Shown here one piece after another: positions 28,203-40,972 of a stretch of 64,000 bases of DNA. The first letter of the stretch is position 1. The number at the start of each line of letters is the position of its first letter. The DNA comes from Betaproteobacteria bacterium (GTDB taxonomy: Bacteria > Pseudomonadota > Gammaproteobacteria > Burkholderiales > JACQAP01): NCBI GenBank assembly GCA_016194905.1, contig JACQAP010000017.1, forward strand, positions 89,249 to 153,248, in the 5' to 3' direction. Both the position numbers and the translations under genes were made by a program. The notes under the pieces were generated by a model, which was given only the letters and a program-made list of their open reading frames with translations, was not told the origin of the DNA and did no database searches.

Positions 28203-28691
28203 ATGGCAGCCGCGAGTGATAAAAACGATCTGCTGTATCTGCGCAAGGTGATCACCCTGTCGGAACAGGCGAAGGCGCGCGGCAAGCATCCGTTCGCGGC
28301 ACTGATCGTGGACCGACAGGGGGAAGTTCTGGCCGAAGCCGGCAATGCATTCGGCTGGCCGGACGGCGATGCCACCGGCCACGCGGAATTGCTGGCGGTG
28401 CGGGACGCCTCGCGCCGCTATCCGCCGGAGCATCTTGCCAAGGCGACGTTGTACAGTAGCGCCGAACCCTGCGCCATGTGCGCGGGCGCGATCTATTGGT
28501 CGGGTATTTCGCGGGTGGTCTACGCGCTCTCCGAGGAACGTTTGCTGTCGCTCACAGGAAATCATCCGGAAAATCCGACGTTGTCGCTGCCCTGCCGCGA
28601 GGTATTCGCGCGTGGGCAGCGCGCGATCGAAGTCGTCGGGCCGCTGCTGGAGGACGAGGCGGCTGTTCCCCACAAAGATTTCTGGCGCTAA
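28203..28691 (+). CDS. nucleoside/guanine deaminase of the cytidine deaminase superfamily
   Basis: 162 residues with the zinc site H60-A-E62 (TGHAELLAVRDA) and PCAMC (C90, C93) of the CDA fold. The residues after the site (YWSGISRVVYALSEERLL) and the absence of a tRNA-binding extension place it with nucleoside or guanine deaminases rather than TadA. It follows the 8-oxoguanine deaminase gene by 2 bp, so it is the last gene of the plus-strand purine operon and may act on guanine, guanosine or a modified purine. That makes it the fourth deaminase of the island. Confidence 0.85.
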   Translation: MAAASDKNDLLYLRKVITLSEQAKARGKHPFAALIVDRQGEVLAEAGNAFGWPDGDATGHAELLAVRDASRRYPPEHLAKATLYSSAEPCAMCAGAIYWSGISRVVYALSEERLLSLTGNHPENPTLSLPCREVFARGQRAIEVVGPLLEDEAAVPHKDFWR

Positions 28692-28907
28692 AGCCCAACT
28701 CTCACCGCAGAGGAAAGGTATGAAGGTCGGGCTTTCGTCTTCCGTATTGGTCACTTAATTGCGCGCGCAGACAAAAGGCAAGACGTGATCCCATCGCTGC
28801 GCGATCCCGAAGGCGATGGTTCAACGGCAGAGATCAACGGTCTGCCAACGGCGACGCTGCGCTGGGCGTAAGGTAGACTCGTCGTTCCCGCACCCCGGAG
28901 GCGATTC

Positions 28908-29987
28908 ATGGCGACCCAAGCGGCGGCCGACGAAGTCCTGTTCTTCATTCCGGATCTCGGCGGCTTTACGAAATTCATCGCCGAGACCGAGATCCAGCAC
29001 AGCCAGCACATCATTAAGGAACTGCTGGAAATCCTGGTCGACGCCAATACGCTCGGCATGAAGGTATCCGAGTTCGAGGGCGACGCCGTGCTGTTCTACC
29101 GCAACGGCGCGCCGCCGTCGCTCGAGCAACTGGTGCAGCAGGCCAGGAAGATGTACCTGGACTTCCATACGCACCTGAAAAAATTTGAATACGCCCGCAT
29201 CTGCCAATGCGGTGCCTGCGCCGGCGCCAGCGGCATTGCTCTGAAGATGGTTGCGCATTTCGGCTCCGCGGGCACCATGCAGGTGAAGAATCATCTGAAA
29301 TTCATCGGCAAGGACATCATCATCGCGCACCGCCTGCTGAAGAACTCGGTGACCGTGCCCGAGTACCTGCTGGTCACCCGGCCGACCCTGTCCAGGCTTG
29401 CGGACGCGGACGGCCGGCTCGTCTCCTTTGCCAATGGCGCCGACGCCTATGACAACCTCGGCACGATCGAGTATCACTTCAAATCGCTGGACAGTTACAG
29501 GGACGAGGTAAAGGTCGACCCGCCCGCGCCCGAAGGGCTGAAGAATCCGCGCAAGATGACGCAACTGACCCGGCGGATCGATGCGCCCATCGAGCGGGTC
29601 TATCAGCGGCTGATCGACCTGCCGGGGCGCATGAATTGGATGGAGAGCGTCACCAAGGTCGAAATGTCCAACGACCAACCCAACCAGATCGGCAAGACGC
29701 ATCGATGCGTCCGGGGTGATGAAGGCATCGAGGTGATGACCACCGAGGTCAAGATCAGCGACACGACAATGGAACTCTGGGAAACGGACCTCAAGAATAC
29801 AAGCGCCTGCCGGTATCTGCTCACGCGGGCGCCCGGCGGCAAGGCCGATCTCGCGGTCGAGTTGTTCGTGCGCGACAACCCGATCGTTCGGATGATCTTC
29901 AGGTTCCTGATGGAGAAGAAATTGAAAGTGTTTTTCGAAAAATCGATCGCCAACCTCGGCGAGGTATGCGAGAAGGCCGATCGATGA
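28908..29987 (+). CDS. DUF2652 (cyclase-homology-like) and SRPBCC fusion protein
   Basis: 359 residues. The N-terminal part (about 1-200) reads EVLFFIPDLGGFTKFIAETE and FEGDAVLFYRNG, the DUF2652 pattern that resembles class III nucleotide cyclase homology domains. The C-terminal part from about 205 (MTQLTRRIDAPIERVYQRLIDLPGRMNWM) is an SRPBCC/polyketide-cyclase ligand-binding domain. A CQCGACAG segment around residue 102 is cysteine-rich. No catalytic claim can be made. It begins a new transcription unit 216 bp after the purine operon, with GGAGG before the ATG. Confidence 0.8.
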   Translation: MATQAAADEVLFFIPDLGGFTKFIAETEIQHSQHIIKELLEILVDANTLGMKVSEFEGDAVLFYRNGAPPSLEQLVQQARKMYLDFHTHLKKFEYARICQCGACAGASGIALKMVAHFGSAGTMQVKNHLKFIGKDIIIAHRLLKNSVTVPEYLLVTRPTLSRLADADGRLVSFANGADAYDNLGTIEYHFKSLDSYRDEVKVDPPAPEGLKNPRKMTQLTRRIDAPIERVYQRLIDLPGRMNWMESVTKVEMSNDQPNQIGKTHRCVRGDEGIEVMTTEVKISDTTMELWETDLKNTSACRYLLTRAPGGKADLAVELFVRDNPIVRMIFRFLMEKKLKVFFEKSIANLGEVCEKADR

Positions 29988-30241
29988 AGTCCCTGTCGAT
30001 GTAGATTGCTGTCATCAGGATGCGATAGGTGCGATCGGGAAGACGTCCTTGGCAAATGTCATTCGGTGGTCCGACCGGCGTTACTCCTGCCGTTGAGCTG
30101 CCGCCGGCCACCGGCGCCCGCGTTGAGCCGCGACAGTTTACCAGCGGTCCGCTCCAACAACTTGTAAGGCCGGCAGGCGTCGCGGGACTAGGTGCCGCGG
30201 AGACCAACTGGACCAAGACGTCGCGCGACGCCTATCGATCA

Positions 30242-30721
30242 TCATCGAGTGTCTCGTTCGCGCTTCTTCAGCGTATATCGAAAATCACAGTGACTGGCGC
30301 CTTGCATGATTGTTTGCGTACGGGTGAGTTGCACGTCGGCACCAAAGCCCTCTGCCATGGGAAAATCCGCACTGCAGGTCAGCAAGAATCCTAGTTCCGG
30401 CGCACCGATCTCTTTATAAAACCTGGCGTAGCGACATTCGGTGACGTTTATTTCGAACGCATCCGGAGACTGTTTGATCACCTCGTAATCCAGGGCATCT
30501 CCAGCCGCGAACCGATCAAAGGCTGAAGCCATCTTCTCCCCAAGGTTGCGTGTTTCCTGCTTCCGCCACCATTTCTCGCCATATTTGCGATACAGGTCTC
30601 CGAGCGCCTTTCGCACGATGGCGTTGGCTCGCTCCTCGCCCAGTTCTGCCTGGAGGGCTTTGACAAGCGGAATCAGGACCTGAGCTTGTATCTTGACCTG
30701 CTTGATCAACGGAATGTCCAT
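30242..30721 (-). CDS. L-2-amino-thiazoline-4-carboxylic acid hydrolase-like protein
   Basis: 159 residues. The C-terminal half has the family pattern: EINVTECRYARFYKEIG, LGFLLTCSADFPMAEGF and LTRTQTIMQGASHCDFRY. The founding activity in Pseudomonas opens the ATC ring on the way to cysteine; most relatives are uncharacterised and probably hydrolyse other small amides. The N-terminal half is helical and basic. It is encoded downstream of an AllA-like gene on the same strand after a 75-bp gap with a GTCAGAG hairpin. A link to ureido- or ring-opening chemistry is possible but inferred. Confidence 0.75.
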   Translation of the reverse strand: MDIPLIKQVKIQAQVLIPLVKALQAELGEERANAIVRKALGDLYRKYGEKWWRKQETRNLGEKMASAFDRFAAGDALDYEVIKQSPDAFEINVTECRYARFYKEIGAPELGFLLTCSADFPMAEGFGADVQLTRTQTIMQGASHCDFRYTLKKRERDTR

Positions 30722-30765
30722 CGGTCGCCTCCCTTGGTTCTCCAGTTACCTGTTCGGGATAAATA

Positions 30766-30786
30766 GAGTCAGAGGTGCTCTGACCC
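30766..30786. repeat. REP-like hairpin (GTCAGAG/CTCTGAC)
   Basis: GTCAGAG (30768-30774) pairs with CTCTGAC (30778-30784) around GTG. T-rich sequence lies on both sides, so it could end transcription in either direction. Similar AGTCAAAGGTG or GACCCC words occur at 33309-33341 and 40803-40815. Confidence 0.5.
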
Positions 30787-30796
30787 CATTAATTTT

Positions 30797-31453
30797 TTAA
30801 GGGCGCCGCATCGGCGCTGCCAAATAGCAGCCGAACTCCTTGACGAAATCGACTGAGACGCGGGCATGGACGCGCCCCTGTCGGTCGAGGAACTCGGCCT
30901 CATCGTCCAGCGGTACGACCGCCCCGTGCCACACATTGGGATGCAGGTACAGGCCGCGGCCACCCTCGCACCAGAAAGTCAAAAACTTTTCGGGTGTTAC
31001 ATCGTCTCCCGGCAGCGCCAGCGGAACTACGAAACTCTGCCCGCTGAGCGGATAGAAGAGCTGGCCGCCGTCCGGGTGATAGTTCGCGCGCCAGATCAGG
31101 GCGCGCTCGCGCAATCGGCCGGAGGTTCCGATGGTGGCCTCTTCCGGCCAATTGCTCCAGCCGAATAGATAGCTGTCGCCCACCGCGTTGTTTCGCGCAT
31201 ACAGAGTCTCGCCCTTCCAACAAAACTCGAACAGACCCTCGGTCACGCCGCCCTGATCGCCGGAATTCAAGTCCACTGGGCGCCACCCCTGAACCGGCCA
31301 GCGGACGATCTCGATCGGGAATGTCTTGGGATCATCTACGAGACAGCCGTAGCCTTGGAGACTGGCTTCGGTGGCGAGCACCACCGGCGTTTCATACACC
31401 CGCCGCACGCCGGTGGTTGGCGAGTAAGCGAATTCCAGTTGATCAATATCCAT
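30797..31453 (-). CDS. ureidoglycolate lyase (AllA)-like cupin protein
   Basis: 218 residues, some 50 longer than the AllA of the purine operon. The core follows the AllA fold: YHPDGGQLFYPLSGQSFVVPLALPG, then FWCEGGRGLYLHPNVWHGAVVPL with the likely active-site histidines, and ARVSVDFVKEFGCYLAAPM near the end. The N-terminal extension carries a beta-rich segment. The substrate is unknown; the sequence is far from the true AllA at 21582, so it need not be ureidoglycolate. It may form an operon with the ATC hydrolase-like gene and could be controlled by the MarR protein encoded upstream. Confidence 0.7.
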   Translation of the reverse strand: MDIDQLEFAYSPTTGVRRVYETPVVLATEASLQGYGCLVDDPKTFPIEIVRWPVQGWRPVDLNSGDQGGVTEGLFEFCWKGETLYARNNAVGDSYLFGWSNWPEEATIGTSGRLRERALIWRANYHPDGGQLFYPLSGQSFVVPLALPGDDVTPEKFLTFWCEGGRGLYLHPNVWHGAVVPLDDEAEFLDRQGRVHARVSVDFVKEFGCYLAAPMRRP

Positions 31454-31555
31454 GATGCCATCGTTCCTTCGGTGAGAAACTTATTCACAATTGATAGGGT
31501 CAGCCTGACACCGCTTACACCGCTTTTCACGGTGTGCAAGCCGTGTAGATACCTA

Positions 31556-32008
31556 TCATGACTTGATTCCGGCTCGTTGCGACATATCGCGCATTACCGT
31601 TTTCCATGCCACTTGCGCGCGGTCGCCGGTGGCGGTGAACACGGCGCTCAATAGCTTCATTTGCGCACCGGTCAGTCGGGCTTCAAGCTTCTTCCCCTCG
31701 CTCGTCAGGCTCAGGTGCTTGAAACGGCGGTCCGCTTCATCGGCCTGCATGACGACGAGTTGTCCTTCGACCAACTGGCGCAAGGGCGCGTGCAGCGCCT
31801 GTTTGGAGACGTCCAGAATTTCCAGGAGGGCATTGACGGCAATCCGCGGATTGCGCCCGACGAAATACAGGATGCGGTGATGTACCCGACCCAGCCCACG
31901 TTCATCGAGAATGTGATCCGGCCCGTTCGTGAAAGCCCGGTATGCGAAGTAGAAGAGCTCGATAGCTTCGCGAAGTTTTTCCTCGCGGCCTGCCTGTAGG
32001 TCAACCAT
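31556..32008 (-). CDS. MarR family transcriptional regulator
   Basis: 150 residues. The winged helix is formed by HHRILYFVGRNPRIAVNALLEILDVSKQALHAPLRQLVEGQLV, followed by the wing (DEADRRFKHLSLTSEGKKL) and a dimerisation helix at the C-terminus. It is divergent from the aminotransferase gene, and a 12-bp inverted repeat lies in between at 32041-32069. MarR proteins usually repress neighbouring genes until a small ligand binds; the ligand is unknown here. Confidence 0.9.
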   Translation of the reverse strand: MVDLQAGREEKLREAIELFYFAYRAFTNGPDHILDERGLGRVHHRILYFVGRNPRIAVNALLEILDVSKQALHAPLRQLVEGQLVVMQADEADRRFKHLSLTSEGKKLEARLTGAQMKLLSAVFTATGDRAQVAWKTVMRDMSQRAGIKS

Positions 32009-32040
32009 ATTGACATGATACCGGTGCGTTGGATAACCTG

Positions 32041-32069
32041 TCGATACGTCAACAAACTTGACATATCGA
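32041..32069. promoter_or_regulatory. MarR-type operator between the MarR and aminotransferase genes
   Basis: TCGATACGTCAA (32041-32052) and TTGACATATCGA (32058-32069) form a 12-bp inverted repeat with one mismatch and a 5-bp spacer. A further half site, TTGACATGATA, lies at 32012-32022 beside the MarR start. The main site ends 4 bp before the aminotransferase ATG, so a bound protein would block its transcription. Confidence 0.65.
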
Positions 32070-32073
32070 GCAA

Positions 32074-33216
32074 ATGGAAATGCAGGTTCACGGACACTTT
32101 TCCCGCCGCCTGGCGGATCTTCACGCGTCTCCGATTCGCGAAATCCTCTCGGTCATCGACCGGCCTGGCATGGTCTCGTTTGCCGGCGGTCTTCCCGCCG
32201 CTGAAACGTTTCCGGCATTGAACGTCGATGCGATTCCGCGTTCGCTATTGCAGTACGGCCCCAGCGAAGGCGACCCCGAGCTGCGGGAAGCAGTTGCCGG
32301 GGATCTCAATGCAATCGGCCTCAAATGCTCCCGGGAACAGATCCTGATACTTTCCGGTTCGCAGCAGGGCATCGACCTGGTGGCCAAGCTTTTTATCGAT
32401 CCCGGCACAACCGTGGCGCTCGAATCACCCACCTACCTGGCTGCCCTGCAGGTCTTCCGCTTCTTCGGGGCGGATTTTCTCCCGTTCGATCCCGGCCGGC
32501 CCGGCGCGGCGTGGCCGAAGAGCGCTCAGCCGTCGTTCATCTACGCCATTCCCACCTTCCAGAATCCGACCGGGCGTTGCTATTCGGCCGCCGAACGCGG
32601 GGCGCTGCAACAATTCTGCGACGAAAGGGACGTGACCTTGTTCGAAGACGACCCCTATCGCGATCTTGTTTACGACGACTGCGATCGCACGCCGGTTTGC
32701 GCCCGAATCGAGCGCGCATCGTGGATTTACCAGGGCTCGTTTTCCAAGAGCCTGGCGCCGGGGCTGCGACTGGGGTTTCTCGCTGCGTCGCCTCGCTTGG
32801 TGCCTTACCTGACGCGGCTCAAACAGGCCGCGGACCTGCACAGCAATCGCATCAGCCAATGGCTCGTGTTGCAGCAGATACGCGATGAGGGGCGCAGCCA
32901 ACGCCTGGCCGAACTAGCGGTGGCCTATCGACGCAAGCGCGATTATTTTGCCGGCGTACTGGAGCGGCATTTTGGCAATCTGGCGACGTGGCAGACGCCA
33001 CCGGGCGGTTTGTTTTTCTGGCTCAGACTTGTGCGGCACATGGACACGCGCACCTTGCTGCCCGAAGCCATCCGGCGCGGCGTGGCCTTCATGCCCGGCG
33101 AGCCGTTCTATCCTGATCAGCCGGAAAGCTGCGGCGCCCTCCGGCTGAACTTCAGCCACGCCGGCGAGGAGCAGATCGAGCGAGGGCTGTCGATCCTGGC
33201 CGAACTTCTACGCTAG
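32074..33216 (+). CDS. PLP-dependent class I/II aminotransferase
   Basis: 380 residues with the fold-type I aminotransferase layout: MVSFAGGLPAAETFP near the start, LQYGPSEGDPELREAV, the AIPTFQNPTGRCYS loop, DDPYRDLVY, the PLP lysine in GSFSKSLAPGLRLGF (about residue 225) and RLNFSH near the C-terminus. It resembles 2-aminoadipate/LysN and aromatic aminotransferases, often fused to GntR domains in MocR proteins, but here it is a stand-alone enzyme. The ATG follows the MarR operator by 4 bp. The amino acid used is unknown. Confidence 0.88.
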   Translation: MEMQVHGHFSRRLADLHASPIREILSVIDRPGMVSFAGGLPAAETFPALNVDAIPRSLLQYGPSEGDPELREAVAGDLNAIGLKCSREQILILSGSQQGIDLVAKLFIDPGTTVALESPTYLAALQVFRFFGADFLPFDPGRPGAAWPKSAQPSFIYAIPTFQNPTGRCYSAAERGALQQFCDERDVTLFEDDPYRDLVYDDCDRTPVCARIERASWIYQGSFSKSLAPGLRLGFLAASPRLVPYLTRLKQAADLHSNRISQWLVLQQIRDEGRSQRLAELAVAYRRKRDYFAGVLERHFGNLATWQTPPGGLFFWLRLVRHMDTRTLLPEAIRRGVAFMPGEPFYPDQPESCGALRLNFSHAGEEQIERGLSILAELLR

Positions 33217-33263
33217 CTGTCCCAGTTGCATTTTTTTGGCAAGCTTCGTCGACTTCCCGCCAT

Positions 33264-33298
33264 CGAGTCGAGCTGCTCGGCGCGCCACAAGGGGAAAC
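33264..33298 (+). repeat. interspersed GAGCTGCTCGGCGCGCC repeat, copy 1
   Basis: CGAGTCGAGCTGCTCGGCGC continues to GCCACAAGGGGAAAC. The same 35 bases with one change occur at 56401-56435, and a variant at 58369-58403. It lies in the 299-bp gap between the aminotransferase gene and the convergent reductase gene, which otherwise shows no gene, only REP-like AAGGTGTGACCCC words near 33318. Confidence 0.75.
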
Positions 33299-33515
33299 CC
33301 ACACCAAGCCTGACTCCAAAGGTGTGACCCCAAAGGTGCTCAAAGCCTGATAATCATCTAGCTGCCTCTTACGAAGGGGCGTGGCGTCGTGATGGCAAAT
33401 GTAGTCATGACGAACGACCCGACGAGGAAGCGGATAGATGATTATCAGTTTTGCGGCCGCGACGAACAGAACAAGAAGTTGTTCGAGCTCCCCATGTCCC
33501 CCCAGCTGTTCGCCC

Positions 33516-34175
33516 CTACTCCTTCTGGCGCTTGGGCCGGAACAACTCAAAGCGGTACGCCAGCTCTGGCCCGCTCGTTCCCTCGTACGCGAGCTGTCCG
33601 ACGAGCAGCGCGAACGGTTCGGTGTATCGGGCGATTCGCAGCGGGCCCGCATCCACCGGCTCGAAACCCACGTCGCGGATCAGTTCGGCGGCGACTTCCT
33701 TGGCGCGGCGATCGTCGCCGCAGTACACCAGGCTCGGTCGGGCAGCTTTGCGCCTGGCTTCGTACACGCCGAAAAGCACTTCGCTCTGCACCGTATTGAA
33801 CGCTGAGACGACGCGAGCTTTTGGAATCATCATTGCAAGTTTTTCTGCGCCCGACGATGTGTGGGCGACGACCAGCCCGGTGTTGTCGTCATTCATCGGC
33901 AGAGAGCAGGTTACCACCACTTTTCCCGACAAGTCGCCCGCCTGATTCAGCACGTCGTCCATTCGGGACCAATGTACGGCGAGCAATACCGCGTCCGCTT
34001 CCTTCACGGCATCGCGCGGCGTGCCGGCCCGCGCCTTGCCCTCGGCTTCCCGTGCGAGCCTGTTGAGCTTCTGCTCGCTTTGGGCGTAACTGAATATCAC
34101 CTCGTGTCCGGCTCGCGCGAAGATCGTTCCGAGCTTGCCGCCCATCAAGCCGGAACCGAGAATGCCGATTCGCAT
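33516..34175 (-). CDS. NADP/F420-dependent oxidoreductase-like protein (NAD-binding, DinF420 reductase family)
   Basis: 219 residues from the ATG at 34175, chosen because GGAG lies before it and MRIGILGSGLMGGKLG is the dinucleotide-binding start. The family comprises NADPH-dependent F420 reductases and relatives; in proteobacteria without F420 they are generic reductases. SYAQSEQKLNRLA follows the second strand, suiting NADPH by position. The segment VVSAFNTVQSEVLFGV is typical. It is encoded after an aldo/keto reductase on the same strand; the substrate is unknown. Confidence 0.8.
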   Translation of the reverse strand: MRIGILGSGLMGGKLGTIFARAGHEVIFSYAQSEQKLNRLAREAEGKARAGTPRDAVKEADAVLLAVHWSRMDDVLNQAGDLSGKVVVTCSLPMNDDNTGLVVAHTSSGAEKLAMMIPKARVVSAFNTVQSEVLFGVYEARRKAARPSLVYCGDDRRAKEVAAELIRDVGFEPVDAGPLRIARYTEPFALLVGQLAYEGTSGPELAYRFELFRPKRQKE

Positions 34176-34228
34176 GGTGCTCTCCTCACGGGACGTTGCA
34201 GGTTCTGGCGTGTCGGCCAATCTGCCGC

Positions 34229-37634
<3,406 letters not shown>

Positions 37635-37644
37635 GGCAGCTCCT

Positions 37645-38118
37645 TTAGGCAATGGCTTTGGCGGCATCGGCCACCGCGGTGCGAATGCGGGCATAGGTGC
37701 CACAGCGGCAGATGTTGCCGGCCATGGCCGAGTCGATCTCGGCAGCGGTGGGTTGCTTGCCGCGGGGCAGCGACTTGAGGAAGGCGGTCGCACTCATGAT
37801 CTGGCCGCTCTGGCAGTAGCCGCACTGCGCCACGTCGTGCTTCACCCAGGCGGTGTGCACGGCGGCACCGACACGGTCGCTGCCATCGGTGGCGGCCTCG
37901 ATGGTGGTGATCTTCTTGCCTTCGGCCGCGGAGATCGGCGTGATGCAGGAGCGGATGGCCTGGCCGTCCAGATGCACAGTGCAGGCGCCGCACAGCGCGG
38001 CGCCGCAACCGAACTTGGTGCCGGTCATGCCCAGCGTGTCGCGCAGGGCCCAGAGGATGGGGGTGCCGGGGTCGGCGTCGACCGTGTGATCACGGCCATT
38101 GACGTTGAGCGTGCTCAT
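37645..38118 (-). CDS. 2Fe-2S small subunit of the isoquinoline 1-oxidoreductase-like enzyme
   Basis: 157 residues. The plant-type 2Fe-2S cluster is in FGCGAALCGACTVHLDG with the fourth ligand in IRSCITP; the second cluster is in QCGYCQSGQIM and NICRCGTYARI. This is the IorA architecture. It lacks a signal peptide and would be carried out with the Tat-exported large subunit. It is the first gene of the pair, 14 bp downstream of the SDR gene. Confidence 0.92.
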   Translation of the reverse strand: MSTLNVNGRDHTVDADPGTPILWALRDTLGMTGTKFGCGAALCGACTVHLDGQAIRSCITPISAAEGKKITTIEAATDGSDRVGAAVHTAWVKHDVAQCGYCQSGQIMSATAFLKSLPRGKQPTAAEIDSAMAGNICRCGTYARIRTAVADAAKAIA

Positions 38119-38132
38119 GGTTGATCTCCTTA

Positions 38133-38972
38133 TCAGAAACTGCCGTCAGTCGATTTCGAAAGACCCTCGAAGGCGTGCACTGCCTTGAGTCGATCCGCGA
38201 CAGCCGGCGCAACCGCCGTTACCGCGTCCCCCCCTGCCACGAATATCCGCGGCGGGAAATCCATGCCCGCCAGCTTCACCAGAATTTGGCCGAGCTTATC
38301 TGGATCGCCTGGCTGCGTGCCCGCGTAGGGAGACCACATGTCCTTGGCGCTCACCTCTGTCGCCGCGTAATCGTCGATGCGCTTGCTCGGCCACTTGACG
38401 TTCGCAGCGTCCAGCAGGTCCGTGCGGAAGAATCCCGGCTCCACGACCGTGACCTTGATCCCGAACTTCCCGACTTCCTCGGCCACGGCAAGTGAAAGGC
38501 CCTCGACGGCGAACTTGCTCGCGCCGTAAGCGGAGCAGTGCTTCAGGCCGACAACGCCGGCAACGGAACTCATGTTGATGATGTGCCCCGAGCGCTGCTT
38601 GCGCATGACCGGCAGCGCTGCCCGCATCACGTACATCACGCCCCGGAAGTTGGTCGCGAACTGGCGTTCGATGTCTTGCGTCCCCAGTTCTTCGAAGTTG
38701 CCGAGCAAGCTGTAGCCGGCATTGTTCAGGAGGACGTCGATGCGGCCGAACTTCTGCACCGCCTTGTCCACTGCCGCCTTCGCCTGTGACTCTTCGGCAA
38801 CGTCCAACTGGATGAACGCGAGATTGTCGCCGGCGACGTCACGCAAGGCGTTGCGCACCTTGTCGAGGTTTCGGCCCGTCGCAACCACGCGATCGCCGAC
38901 TTTCAATGCCGCCCTGGCAGTTCCGGCGCCGATACCGCTGCCCGAACCCGTGATGAACCAGACCTTGCTCAT
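38133..38972 (-). CDS. short-chain dehydrogenase/reductase
   Basis: 279 residues. Cofactor motif TGSGSGIGAG near residues 8-17, NNAG in the middle, catalytic serine in INMSSVAG and YGASK (Y and K). It is a classical SDR, length slightly extended at the C-terminus as in the retinol-dehydrogenase-like group. The gene precedes the IorAB-like pair on the same strand and is divergent in function from nothing nearby, so the substrate cannot be stated. The ATG is followed at once by the Rossmann strand. Confidence 0.92.
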   Translation of the reverse strand: MSKVWFITGSGSGIGAGTARAALKVGDRVVATGRNLDKVRNALRDVAGDNLAFIQLDVAEESQAKAAVDKAVQKFGRIDVLLNNAGYSLLGNFEELGTQDIERQFATNFRGVMYVMRAALPVMRKQRSGHIINMSSVAGVVGLKHCSAYGASKFAVEGLSLAVAEEVGKFGIKVTVVEPGFFRTDLLDAANVKWPSKRIDDYAATEVSAKDMWSPYAGTQPGDPDKLGQILVKLAGMDFPPRIFVAGGDAVTAVAPAVADRLKAVHAFEGLSKSTDGSF

Positions 38973-39078
38973 GATGTACTTTCCCTGTGTGATGTACGAA
39001 CTGTAGGCGCAGGCGTTAGCTAGAAAAAATGCTTAATGCTGCATGTCCTGTGAAGGTAGAAGAGGGAAGAGCGCCGTG

Positions 39079-39675
39079 CTAGTCCCCAAGACGCTCCGCA
39101 GTGGCCGACTTTTCGAACTCATTGCGAAGCACGATCGCCAGTTCTTCGCTGCGTTTCGCGTATTGGTCGTCGCTCACCTTTTCCATCCAGTCGACGTTCT
39201 TGCCGCCAATCCTTTCCTGAATGGCGATGTGCGTCATGCCGGTGGTCGGCGAGGCGCCATGCCAATGCTTCTGGCCCGCCGGAATCCAAACGACGTCTCC
39301 TGCCCGGATTTCCTCGATCGGACCACCCCAACGCTGTATGCGGCCAGTTCCGGACGTCACGATCAGGACCTGCCCGAGCGGATGGGTATGCCACACAGTC
39401 CTGGCGCCGGGCTCGAACGTGACATTGGCGGCAGTCGTGTGCGATGGCTCTTTCGCCTGGAACAGAAAATCGATGCGTACCGAGCCCGTGAAGAATTGAG
39501 ACGGTCCTTTCCTCGACGGCTGCGAACCGTTGCGCGTAATGGTGATGGTCGGCGAATCTTCGTTCGATACGACCGGACCGTCATCCAATCCAGGGAAGGT
39601 TCTCATCTCGCTTGACTGGGCGGATGCGGAGACGAGTGCGAAAAAAGATAGTGCCGCCACAGTAATCAGTTTCAT
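39079..39675 (-). CDS. exported cupin-domain protein
   Basis: 198 residues from [20 protein letters not shown] at 39675 with AAGGAA upstream; a signal peptide ends near ASAQ. The cupin core is [19 protein letters not shown] and [15 protein letters not shown], giving the usual three-His-one-Glu/Gln metal site. The tail [12 protein letters not shown] is found in cupins next to AKR, SDR and LysR genes in many proteobacteria, often annotated as mandelonitrile-lyase- or quercetinase-like. The substrate is unknown. It is divergent from the LysR gene at 39895. Confidence 0.85.
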   Translation of the reverse strand: MKLITVAALSFFALVSASAQSSEMRTFPGLDDGPVVSNEDSPTITITRNGSQPSRKGPSQFFTGSVRIDFLFQAKEPSHTTAANVTFEPGARTVWHTHPLGQVLIVTSGTGRIQRWGGPIEEIRAGDVVWIPAGQKHWHGASPTTGMTHIAIQERIGGKNVDWMEKVSDDQYAKRSEELAIVLRNEFEKSATAERLGD

Positions 39676-39700
39676 ATTCGATATTCCTTTCTTTTGGCCC

Positions 39701-39775
39701 TCAATGGACCTGGTATTGCTCGTCGGTGACCTTTTCCATCCAGTCGACGGCCTTCGCTGTATGTCCATTGCCAAG
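39701..39775 (-). pseudogene. remnant of a second cupin gene, 3' end only
   Basis: Just upstream of the cupin gene the minus strand encodes [20 protein letters not shown] and a stop. The string [12 protein letters not shown] is nearly that of the intact cupin's tail ([12 protein letters not shown]), but no cupin core precedes it. It is best read as the last 25 codons of a deleted paralogue. Confidence 0.6.
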
Positions 39776-39855
39776 CTCCTTGTCTGACTCAGGCGGTCGC
39801 TTGGTTTGCGATCGTCGATGTCGAGACTGTAGCGGCCGCTGCGGCAAATGATTAG

Positions 39856-40788
<933 letters not shown>

Positions 40789-40972
40789 GAAATGAGCAGG
40801 ACAGAGTCAAAGGTGATGGCTTTATGCAATATGGAATTCAGGCGCCCTGGGAAAACATGAACTCGACATGCTGCCGGTGCCGAAGAAAGTATCCTCGTGA
40901 TAGAAACGCGTGGCGACGTCGCGTTCGGCTGCGCCTGCGGCCACTGCCGGTGCTGTAAGGTAGCCTGTCGGT

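Noticed and set aside
30001..30241. Short frames between the DUF2652 gene and the ATC hydrolase-like gene
   Set aside because: No start with a ribosome binding site, no motif and no repeat; treated as empty.
40789..40972. A coding tail on the minus strand reading RFYHEDTFFGTGSMSS
   Set aside because: It belongs to a long frame antisense to the HTH gene and could not be tied to any family; probably chance.
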